Shown piece after piece: positions 13,986-21,234 of a DNA stretch of 33,762 nt. Numbering within the stretch: the stretch's first letter is position 1; the number at the start of each line of letters is the position of its first letter. The DNA is taken from the NCBI GenBank assembly GCA_949288585.1, contig CASEKR010000020.1, positions 1-33,762 of the forward strand, read 5' to 3'. Made by a program: the position numbers and the translations under genes. The stretch comes from an uncultured Bacteroides sp. GTDB lineage: Bacteria; Bacteroidota; Bacteroidia; Bacteroidales; Bacteroidaceae. A model generated the notes under the pieces. The model was given only the letters and a program-made list of their open reading frames with translations. It did no database searches and was not told where the DNA came from.

Positions 13986-14032
13986 CCCCTCGTGTACCCC
14001 GCCCATTTTCACATGACAGACCCAATGACAAT

Positions 14033-14821
14033 ATGATAAAAGCCCTCTTCTTAGACATCGACGGGACGCTGGTCAGTTTCCAGACCCACGAAATCCCCGC
14101 CTCTGCCGTCGCGGCCATCGACGCGGCACGCCGACGGGGCTGCCAGGTGTTCATCGCCACCGGCCGCCCCCAGATACTCATCAACAACCTGGGCGCCCTG
14201 CAAAGCCGTGGCCTCATCGACGGCTACGTCACGATGAATGGCGGCTACTGCTTCGTGGGCAATGAAGTCATCTACAAGAGTTCCATCCCCGCCGACGAAG
14301 CCCGCGTGTTGCTGGACTACTGCACGGCGCGCCTCATCCCCTGCGTGGTGGTGGGCGAGCACAACATCTGCGTCTGCCACGCCGACGACCGCGTGCGCAG
14401 CATCTTCTACGACTACCTGCACGCCGCCCCCATCCCCGAAGTGTCGCCCGACGAAGCCCTGCGCGGCCGCGAAGTGTTCCAGATGACACCCTTCATCGTG
14501 GCAGAAGAGGAAACCGAGTTGCGCCCGCACCTGCCCCATTGCGAAATCGGACGCTGGCATCCCGCCTTCGTCGACGTCACCGCCTTGGGCAACACCAAAC
14601 AACGGGGCATCGACCAGATATGCCGCCACTTCGGCATCGACGTCAGCGAGACGATGGCCATCGGCGACGGGGGCAACGACATCCCCATGCTGCGCCACGC
14701 GGGCATCGGCGTCGCCATGGGCAACGCCGACAAGACCGTACAAGCGGCGGCCGGACACGTGACGGACACGGTGGACAACGACGGCTTGGCCAAAGCCATA
14801 GAACGGTTCGTGCTGGCATGA
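14033..14821 (+). CDS. Cof-type HAD-IIB phosphatase
   Basis: The 262-residue protein has the HAD nucleophile motif DIDGT (D8 and D10), the C2B-type cap in the middle, and the metal site GDGGND (D212, D216) near the C-terminus. Cof-type enzymes are cytoplasmic Mg-dependent phosphatases of sugar phosphates, nucleotides or PLP; the substrate cannot be read here. The frame is open upstream to 13895, but this is repeat array, so I chose the ATG at 14033. The stop overlaps the next gene's start (ATGA at 14818-14821), so the two are translationally coupled. Confidence 0.85.
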   Translation: MIKALFLDIDGTLVSFQTHEIPASAVAAIDAARRRGCQVFIATGRPQILINNLGALQSRGLIDGYVTMNGGYCFVGNEVIYKSSIPADEARVLLDYCTARLIPCVVVGEHNICVCHADDRVRSIFYDYLHAAPIPEVSPDEALRGREVFQMTPFIVAEEETELRPHLPHCEIGRWHPAFVDVTALGNTKQRGIDQICRHFGIDVSETMAIGDGGNDIPMLRHAGIGVAMGNADKTVQAAAGHVTDTVDNDGLAKAIERFVLA

Positions 14822-16548
14822 AGTTCGTCCCCGACACCAGCAACCGGGAGTTCCAGAAAGCACTGGAACTGGTGAAGTACACCCGCCAGTCGCTCTTCCT
14901 GACCGGGAAGGCCGGTACGGGCAAATCCACTTTCCTGCGCTACATCTGCGACAACGTGCGGAAGAAACACGTCGTGCTGGCCCCGACGGGCATCGCCGCC
15001 ATCAACGCCGGAGGCAGCACGCTGCACAGCTTCTTCCGCCTGCCCTTCCACCCGCTGCTGCCCGACGACCCCAACCTGAGCCTGCAACGCGGGCGCATCC
15101 ACCAGTTCCTGCGCTACACCAAGCAGCACCGCAAACTGCTGGAAGAACTGGAACTGGTCATCATCGACGAGATTTCGATGGTGCGGGCGGACATCATCGA
15201 CGCCGTGGACCGCATCCTGCGCGTCTATTCCCACAACCTGCGCCAACCCTTCGGCGGCAAACAGTTGCTGCTGGTAGGGGACGTCTACCAGTTGGAACCG
15301 GTGCTCAAGGCCGACGAACGGGAGATACTGAACCGCTTCTACCCCAGCCCCTTCTTCTTCTCGGCACGGGTGTTCAGCCAAATAGACTTGGTCTCCATCG
15401 AACTCCAGAAGGTCTACCGCCAGAGCGACCCGGGCTTCGTCGCCGTGCTCGACCACATCCGCAACGCCACCCTGACCGACGCCGACCTGCGCGTGCTCAA
15501 CGCCCGCTGCGACGCCCGGATAGAGGAAGCCGAAGCAGACATGTACATCACCCTCGCCACGCGCCGCGACACCGTGGACTACATCAACGAGCGCAAACTG
15601 GAAGCTCTGCCCGGCGACCCCGTCACCTTTCCCGGGCGGGTGGAAGGCGACTTCCCCGAAAGCAGCCTGCCCACCACGCGCGACCTCGAACTGAAGCCGG
15701 GCGCACAGGTCATCTTCGTCAAGAACGACCCGGAGCGGCGTTGGGTCAACGGCACCATCGGCGTGGTGAGCGGCTTCAGCCCGGCGGACGACGTGCTGTA
15801 CATCATCACCGACGACGGCCACGAATGCGACGTCCGCCCGGAATCGTGGCGCAACATCCGCTACAAGTACAACGAGGCGAAGAAGGAGATTGAAGAAGAA
15901 GTCCTGGGCACGTTCACCCAGTATCCGGTGCGGCTGGCCTGGGCCATCACCATCCACAAAAGCCAAGGGCTGACGTTCAGCCGCGCCGTAGTGGATCTGA
16001 CGGGCGGCACCTTCGCAGGCGGACAGGCTTACGTGGCCTTGAGCCGCTGCACCTCCCTGGAAGGGCTGCAACTGCGCCAACCCATCCGGCGGGCGGACGT
16101 CTTCGTGCGGCCGGAAATCACGCAGTTCGCCCAACGCTTCAACAACCCGCAACTGATAGACCGCGCCCTGAAACAGGCACAAGCCGACATCCAATACGCG
16201 GCCGCCGCGCGGGCTTTCGACCGGGGAGACTTCGACACCTTCCTGACGGAGTTCTTCAAAGCCATCCATTCGCGCTACGACATCGAGAAGCCCGCCGCCC
16301 AACGCCTCATCCGGCGCAAGCTGAACATCATCAATCGCCTGCGCGAAGACAACATGCGCCTGCGACAGGAAGCCGTAGAGAAGGAGAAAGCACTGGTGAA
16401 GTACGCCCGCGAGTACATACAGATGGGCGACGAGTGCCTCAACTTAGGAATGAAAGACGCAGCCCTGCGCAACTACGAGAAGGCGGTGACGCTCTGCCCC
16501 AAGTTCAAGGAAGCCTGGACGAAAATCAAGAAGCTGGAGAAAGAATAA
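14818..16548 (+). CDS. Pif1-family helicase with C-terminal TPR
   Basis: The 576-residue protein has Walker A GKAGTGKST (30-38), Walker B VIIDEIS (D117, E118), the GDVYQLEPV motif near 150, and the SF1B C-terminal block HKSQGLTFSRAVVDL and YVALSRC (near 380-410). These identify a Pif1/RecD-like 5'-to-3' helicase. After the helicase core there is a charged helical linker, then a tetratricopeptide-like unit (YIQMGDECLNLGMKDAALRNYEKA) up to the C-terminus, probably for a partner protein. Its coupling to a HAD phosphatase gene is odd and may be only a positional association. Residual frame upstream is excluded because it overlaps the HAD gene. Confidence 0.85.
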   Translation: MKFVPDTSNREFQKALELVKYTRQSLFLTGKAGTGKSTFLRYICDNVRKKHVVLAPTGIAAINAGGSTLHSFFRLPFHPLLPDDPNLSLQRGRIHQFLRYTKQHRKLLEELELVIIDEISMVRADIIDAVDRILRVYSHNLRQPFGGKQLLLVGDVYQLEPVLKADEREILNRFYPSPFFFSARVFSQIDLVSIELQKVYRQSDPGFVAVLDHIRNATLTDADLRVLNARCDARIEEAEADMYITLATRRDTVDYINERKLEALPGDPVTFPGRVEGDFPESSLPTTRDLELKPGAQVIFVKNDPERRWVNGTIGVVSGFSPADDVLYIITDDGHECDVRPESWRNIRYKYNEAKKEIEEEVLGTFTQYPVRLAWAITIHKSQGLTFSRAVVDLTGGTFAGGQAYVALSRCTSLEGLQLRQPIRRADVFVRPEITQFAQRFNNPQLIDRALKQAQADIQYAAAARAFDRGDFDTFLTEFFKAIHSRYDIEKPAAQRLIRRKLNIINRLREDNMRLRQEAVEKEKALVKYAREYIQMGDECLNLGMKDAALRNYEKAVTLCPKFKEAWTKIKKLEKE

Positions 16549-16574
16549 GGGCGCTTATTTTCTGTCCCGTTTCC

Positions 16575-16605
16575 TTTGCTGCCCAAGGGATTATGCTTAC
16601 TTTTG
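16575..16605 (+). promoter_or_regulatory. Promoter of the YciO-like gene
   Basis: TTTG at 16575-16578, a 19-base spacer, and TACTTTTG at 16598-16605 match both Bacteroidetes elements. Transcription would start near 16612, with a leader of about 20 bases. Confidence 0.65.
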
Positions 16606-16633
16606 CCGTGAACTTCTTAAACATCCTCCAACC

Positions 16634-17245
16634 ATGCTACTGAAACTGTACGACAAGCATAACCACCCCGACGACTTGCAGCGCGTCGTCGACCTGCTGA
16701 ACGACGGCGGCCTCATCATCTACCCCACAGACACGCGGTATGCCATCGGCTGCCACGGCCTGAAGGAACGCGCCATCGAACGCATCTGCCGCCTGAAAGG
16801 AATCGACCCGAAGAAGAACAATCTCTCCATCATCTGCTACGACCTGGCCGCCATCAGCGAATACGCCAAGGTGGACAACAACACGTTCAAGCTGATGAAA
16901 AGGAACCTTCCCGGCCCGTTCACCTTTATCCTGAACGGCACGACACGGTTGCCCAAAATCTTCCGCAACCGTAGGGAGGTCGGCATCCGTATGCCGGACA
17001 ACCCCATCATCCGCGAAATAGCCCGCCTGCTGGAAGCGCCCATCATGACCACCACCTTGCCCTACGACGAAGACGACGACCCGGAATACGCCACCGACCC
17101 GGAACTGATAGACGAGAAGTTCGGCGAACAGGTCGACCTGGTCATTGACGGGGGCATCGGCGGACTGGACGGCTCGACGGTGGTGGACTGCACGGGCGAC
17201 GAACCCGTCGTCGTGCGCCAGGGAGCGGGGGAATTGCAAGAATAA
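16634..17245 (+). CDS. YciO/Sua5/YrdC-family protein, YciO-like branch
   Basis: The 203-residue protein has the family motifs YPTDTRYAIGC (near 30-40), LPGPFTFIL (near 92-100) and VGIRMPD (near 116-122). TsaC/Sua5 enzymes make threonylcarbamoyl-AMP for tRNA t6A. Here the STSAN-like segment is replaced by TTTLPYDEDDD, and the tail (VDLVIDGG, then STVVDCTGDEPVVVRQGAG) resembles E. coli YciO. YciO has not been shown to replace TsaC in vivo as far as I recall. I therefore call the family, not the t6A role. Confidence 0.75.
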   Translation: MLLKLYDKHNHPDDLQRVVDLLNDGGLIIYPTDTRYAIGCHGLKERAIERICRLKGIDPKKNNLSIICYDLAAISEYAKVDNNTFKLMKRNLPGPFTFILNGTTRLPKIFRNRREVGIRMPDNPIIREIARLLEAPIMTTTLPYDEDDDPEYATDPELIDEKFGEQVDLVIDGGIGGLDGSTVVDCTGDEPVVVRQGAGELQE

Positions 17246-17305
17246 TCCACCGCACGTGAACAATCGGAACGATCCAGGTGTTTATCTTACCGTAACCAAC
17301 TCTTT

Positions 17306-18397
17306 ATGATTATGAATAGGAAAAGACTAACCCTTACTTTACTGGCCGCCCTGATAGGCACGGCCACCCTTCCCGCCGATGCCTGCACCGGCATCACCCT
17401 GAAGAGCAAAGACGGACACACCGTCGTGGCCCGCACCATCGAATGGGGCGGCAGCGACCTGAACAGCCAATACGTCGTCGTGCCGCGCGGCTACCGGCAG
17501 CAATCGTTCCTGCCCGGCGGAGGGAAGGACGGCCTGGAGTTCACGGCCCGTTATGGCTACATCGGACTCTCCGTCGAGCAGGAGCAGTTCGTGGCCGAGG
17601 GACTGAACGAGGCGGGCCTGTCTGCCGGACTGTTCTACTTCCCCGCCTACGGGCAGTATGAGGCCTACAATCCTGCGGAGAAGGCCAGCACCATTGCCGA
17701 CCTGCAACTGGCGGCCTACGTGCTTGGCGAATGCGCCACGGTGGACGAAGTGAAAAAGGCAGTACAAGAAGTGCACGTGGTGCAAATCGACCCGCGCGCC
17801 TCGACCGTGCACTGGCGGTTCACCGACACGACGGGACGGCAAGTGGTCTTGGAGATAACGGACGGCGGGCAACTGCACTTCTACGAAAACACGCTGGGCG
17901 TGCTCACCAACTCGCCCGACCTGCCTTGGCACCTGACCAACCTGAACAACTACGTCAACCTGTTTCCCGGCTCGGCGCCGGCACAGCAACTGGGCAGCGT
18001 GGAACTGAAGCAGTTCGGCGCAGGCAGCGGGTTTCTGGGACTGCCGGGCGACATCACGCCCCCCTCGCGTTTCGTGCGCGCCGCCTTCTACCAAGCCACG
18101 GCCCCGCAGCAGGAGACAGCCCGCAAGGCCGCTTTGCAAGGCTTCCAAATACTCAACAACTTCGATATCCCCGTAGGCATCGAGTTTGCCGGGGGCAAGG
18201 TGCCGGCCGACATTCCCAGCGCCACGCAGTGGACTTCGGCGACGGACATGAAAGGCCGCGTCATTTACTTCCGCACCATGTACGACAGCCGCATCCGCGC
18301 CATCGACCTGAACGGCATCGACTTCGCCAAGGCCAGCTACCGCGCCGTGCCCTTGGACGCGAAGAAGGAACAGCCCGTCGACTTCATCCGCCCCTGA
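17306..18397 (+). CDS. Exported choloylglycine hydrolase-family (bile salt hydrolase / penicillin V acylase-like) enzyme
   Basis: The 363-residue protein has a signal peptide ending in PADA, so cleavage would expose Cys27 as the N-terminal nucleophile (CTGITLKSKDG). Family positions seen are the Arg in ARTIEWG, the Asn in VLTNSP with HLTNLNNY, and the Arg in ITPPSRFVRAAF. These are linear amide C-N hydrolases that deconjugate bile salts or cleave penicillin V or acyl-homoserine lactones. Export to the periplasm is typical of Bacteroidetes members, unlike Gram-positive cytoplasmic ones. Sequence alone does not tell bile salt from penicillin substrate. ATG at 17306 or 17312 may be the start. 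It is transcribed alone and converges on the GH95 gene. Confidence 0.8.
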   Translation: MIMNRKRLTLTLLAALIGTATLPADACTGITLKSKDGHTVVARTIEWGGSDLNSQYVVVPRGYRQQSFLPGGGKDGLEFTARYGYIGLSVEQEQFVAEGLNEAGLSAGLFYFPAYGQYEAYNPAEKASTIADLQLAAYVLGECATVDEVKKAVQEVHVVQIDPRASTVHWRFTDTTGRQVVLEITDGGQLHFYENTLGVLTNSPDLPWHLTNLNNYVNLFPGSAPAQQLGSVELKQFGAGSGFLGLPGDITPPSRFVRAAFYQATAPQQETARKAALQGFQILNNFDIPVGIEFAGGKVPADIPSATQWTSATDMKGRVIYFRTMYDSRIRAIDLNGIDFAKASYRAVPLDAKKEQPVDFIRP

Positions 18398-18490
18398 CAG
18401 GCAGGGGGGCATGCCCCCCCTGCCCCGGGGGAGCATAACCCCTGCCCGCATAGGAGTACGCCCCCCGCAGGCAGACGCCGGGCGGGCGGC
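18398..18490. terminator. GC hairpins between convergent genes
   Basis: GGCAGGGGGG (18400-18409) pairs with CCCCCCCTGCC (18414-18424) around CAT, a very stable hairpin with one extra C. A second, GGGGGAGCATAACCCC, follows at 18427-18442. CCTGCCC recurs at 18419 and 18441, 22 bases apart. T runs are absent, so this may block rather than terminate transcription from both genes. Confidence 0.5.
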
Positions 18491-21034
18491 TCAATATGCG
18501 AACCGTACTTCCGCTACCTCTCCTTCCTTCAAATTCAAAAGAACCATCTCTTCCCGGCTTTCATAGGACTGGCCCGGCGCGTTCACTGTGGCTTTCACTG
18601 CCCCGCCGGGCATCTTCAGCCGGAACAGGCCGGAGTGTGAAGCACGCACCGTGGCACGCTTAGCACGGCCGTCGGCCCAATGCAAATCCACAGCCGCGCC
18701 GCCCCGCACACGCATTCCCCGGAAACTCCCCTCGCTCCAGCAACCGGGCAGGGCCGGGAGCAAATGGATGAAACCCTCGTGGCTTTGCAACAGCATCTCG
18801 CCGATGCCCGCCGCCCCGCCGAAATTGCCGTCAATCTGGAAAGGCGGATGCGAGCAGAACAGGTTGGGGAAAGTGCCGCTGCCTGTCCAAGCCTGGCCAG
18901 GAACCACCGCCGGTTGCAAGAGGCTGCGGAAAAGCTCCCATGCCCGGTCTCCGTCGCCCAGGCGTGCCCAAAAGTTCACCTTCCAGGCGCGGCTCCAGCC
19001 CGTGCCCCCGTCTCCCCGCCGATTGAGAGTGGCACGGCAAGCCTTGGCCAGTTCGGGCGTGCGGGTGGGTGAAATCAGGTTGGACGGGTGCAGGCCGTAG
19101 AGGTGGGAGACATGGCGGTGGTGCACATCGGTCTCGCGGTAGTCCTCCAGCCACTCCTGCAAATAGCCACCCTTGCTGACCTGCATGGGCGGGAACTGTT
19201 TCAAGTCAGCCTGCAGCCGGGCGGCCAGGCCGTCGTCGCAGCGCAGGATGCGGGCAGCGGAGACGACGTTGGTGTAGAGTTCCGTGAGCAGCTGCACGTC
19301 CATCGTCGGCCCCATGCAAACGCTGACAGGGTGCAAGGTATCGCCCGGCAGGTAGAAAGCGTTCTCGGGCGACGACGTGGGCGCGGTGACCAGCCAGCCG
19401 TGGCGGGGTTCGCGCACGGTGGTCGAGGCAAAGAACTGGGCAGCCCCTTTCAGGATGGGGTAGATGCGCCGCAGGTAGGCTTCGTCCTGCGAATACTGGT
19501 AGTGCTCCCACAGGTGGGCGCAGAGCCATGCCCCGCCGGTGTTGGTCGCACCCCACGAAGGATGCTCGCCGGGGGCTGTGTAGTTCCAGACGTTGGTCAT
19601 CATGTGCAGCACCCAACCCTCGGCCTCGTCGCCATAGAAGGCGCGGGCGGTCTCTTCGCCCGAGGGGATGAGACGCTCCACCAGCGCCGTCAATGGCTGG
19701 TAGAGTTCGGACAATCCCGCCTGCTCCAGCGGCCAGTGGTTCATCTGTATGTTGATGTTGGTGTGGTAGTCGCCGTTCCAGGGCGTGCCCACGCCGTTGG
19801 CCCAGAGGCCTTGCAGGTTGGGCGGCAGCGAACCGGGGCGCGTGCTGCTGATGAGCAGGTAACGGCCATAGTTATAATAAAGCGCGGCCAGGCCCGGCGA
19901 AGGATGCTCCGCGAAGCGCAACAGGCGTTCGTTGGTGGGCAAAGAGTCGGCAGGCGAAGCGGGCAGGGAGAGGGAGACGCGGTCGTACAGTTCGTTGAAT
20001 ACCGCAGATTGCTTCATCAGCGGGACAGGAGGCAAGCCGGAAGAATCCAGATTGTCGAGCACATGCTTGATGAGGCTGACGCCCTCGGGTTTCGGCCGGG
20101 ATGCTTGGGGGGGAAAGTGAATGTTGGCAGGATGCCCGGGAAGCCGCGCAATCCGTACCGCTTTCTCCAGCAGGCTGTCGCACACCTCCGCGTAGCGTCC
20201 GCCGGGGAAGTCCGTGCCCGCCGCGCTGAACGAAGTCGTGGCCGACAGCACCAGCCAGGCTTTATCTCCGCCCTCCAACGAGAGGCCCTCCGTGGGCGAT
20301 ATGCTGACCTTGCCGCCGGACGAAATCAAGTCCATGGCCACGCGGTATTTCATCCCCTCGCGCTCCGGATTGCCGCTGGGCAACTGCCCGGACATCACCA
20401 AGGTCCCGCCCTCCGCCGTCACCGTGCAATGTTCCGGCCTGCTGAGCCGCGCCGTAAAGGACAACGCGCCCGGGCGGCTGGCCTTCAGGAGAATAAACAT
20501 CACATCATAGTCGCGTGAGACAAAATACGTGCGCTCGTACTCCACACCGTCCACGCTGAAGGCCGTGCGGGCCACCCCGTCGCGCAGGGACAGTTCGCGC
20601 ACGTAGTCCACCGCTTCCTCCCCGCCGTAGCGGAAATCTATGTCGAGGTCGCCCAGCACCTGGTAGGAACCGTAGCGTCCGTCGGTCTCCTGCTTCTTGG
20701 GCACGAAGCTGCGGTACATCAGTTCCTGCGCCTCGAGGTTCTTGCCCTCGAAGAGCAGTTGGCGAATCTCCGGCAGGCTCTTGGCCGCCTCGGGATTGCG
20801 GTAGTCTGCTTCCGAACCGCTCCAGAGGGAAATCTCGTTCAGGACGATATGTTCGCGACTGATGCCGCCGTCGGGCATCATGCCCAGGCGGCCGTTGCCC
20901 AGCGGGAGGGTCTCCTCCCAAATGGAGGCGGGAGAGGTGTACCACAGGCGGTCGTTGCACGCATCATCCGGGACGCCGACAGCCGCCACGATGCCCGGAA
21001 ACATACATAACATGAAAGATAACAGGCTTTTCAT
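18491..21034 (-). CDS. GH95 alpha-L-fucosidase (or alpha-L-galactosidase)
   Basis: The 847-residue exported protein has a signal peptide (MKSLLSFMLCMFPGIVAA), an N-terminal beta domain (from LPLGNGRLGMM), a helical (alpha/alpha)6 barrel and a C-terminal beta domain. Family catalytic positions are N426 and N428 (TNINIQMNHWP), E557 (TSSPENAF) and D735 (QIDGNFGG), the same set as in 1,2-alpha-L-fucosidase AfcA. Members remove fucose alpha-1,2-linked to galactose, for example from xyloglucan or milk and mucin glycans. A short insertion seems to split the linker before the barrel (after KHVLDN, before FNELYDRVSL). The frame begins at TTG (21040), so I use the ATG at 21034. A terminator lies just upstream. 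Confidence 0.85.
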   Translation of the reverse strand: MKSLLSFMLCMFPGIVAAVGVPDDACNDRLWYTSPASIWEETLPLGNGRLGMMPDGGISREHIVLNEISLWSGSEADYRNPEAAKSLPEIRQLLFEGKNLEAQELMYRSFVPKKQETDGRYGSYQVLGDLDIDFRYGGEEAVDYVRELSLRDGVARTAFSVDGVEYERTYFVSRDYDVMFILLKASRPGALSFTARLSRPEHCTVTAEGGTLVMSGQLPSGNPEREGMKYRVAMDLISSGGKVSISPTEGLSLEGGDKAWLVLSATTSFSAAGTDFPGGRYAEVCDSLLEKAVRIARLPGHPANIHFPPQASRPKPEGVSLIKHVLDNLDSSGLPPVPLMKQSAVFNELYDRVSLSLPASPADSLPTNERLLRFAEHPSPGLAALYYNYGRYLLISSTRPGSLPPNLQGLWANGVGTPWNGDYHTNINIQMNHWPLEQAGLSELYQPLTALVERLIPSGEETARAFYGDEAEGWVLHMMTNVWNYTAPGEHPSWGATNTGGAWLCAHLWEHYQYSQDEAYLRRIYPILKGAAQFFASTTVREPRHGWLVTAPTSSPENAFYLPGDTLHPVSVCMGPTMDVQLLTELYTNVVSAARILRCDDGLAARLQADLKQFPPMQVSKGGYLQEWLEDYRETDVHHRHVSHLYGLHPSNLISPTRTPELAKACRATLNRRGDGGTGWSRAWKVNFWARLGDGDRAWELFRSLLQPAVVPGQAWTGSGTFPNLFCSHPPFQIDGNFGGAAGIGEMLLQSHEGFIHLLPALPGCWSEGSFRGMRVRGGAAVDLHWADGRAKRATVRASHSGLFRLKMPGGAVKATVNAPGQSYESREEMVLLNLKEGEVAEVRFAY

Positions 21035-21059
21035 AAACAATAGGATTGTACAGATGAAA

Positions 21060-21108
21060 CAAAAAGGCGTGCCTCACAAGGGCTCGAAAGCCACCTATAA
21101 GGCACGCC
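21060..21108 (-). terminator. Strong terminator or attenuator 26 bases before the GH95 start
   Basis: On the minus strand GGCGTGCCT (21108-21100) pairs with AGGCACGCC (21074-21066). Inside is a second stem GGCT-TTCG-AGCC with a UUCG-type tetraloop. TTTTTGTTTC follows. It ends the GH3 mRNA or regulates GH95. There is no room for a consensus promoter between the T run and the ATG at 21034. Confidence 0.75.
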
Positions 21109-21135
21109 GCTAACTCATTGTGCATCAGCACCGGA

Positions 21136-21222
21136 TGAACGCCGCACTCGGGACGAGCAAGCGCCGCACTCGGGATTTCCGTTTGCCGCACTCCGTCCGA
21201 ACAGGCGCCGCACCCGGGACAA
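21136..21222. repeat. Tandem array, 22-bp period, 4 units, GCCGCACTCGGGA family
   Basis: CCGCACTC (last copy CCGCACCC) starts at 21142, 21164, 21186 and 21208, every 22 bases. The third unit has CTCCG in place of CTCGGG. A degenerate fifth unit may precede it (21120-21141). It lies between the GH3 stop and the terminator before GH95. Confidence 0.85.
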
Positions 21223-21234
21223 ACCGGCTATGCA

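Larger units (their letters stand above)
13657..14032. other. Divergent intergenic region with paired -7 elements and an array
   Basis: It separates the PatB-like gene from the HAD gene. TACTTTTG occurs on both strands (13782-13789 minus, 13811-13818 plus), forming a 9-base inverted repeat GCAAAAGTA/TACTTTTGC. A 22-bp array lies at 13898-13985. Nothing coding is seen. Confidence 0.6.

Noticed and set aside
14413-16302. Long minus-strand frame opposite the HAD and Pif1 genes
   Set aside because: No domain features; the plus frames carry all helicase and HAD motifs.
222-21222. Tandem arrays as CRISPR arrays
   Set aside because: Periods are 22-23 bases with no unique spacers, and no cas genes are present.
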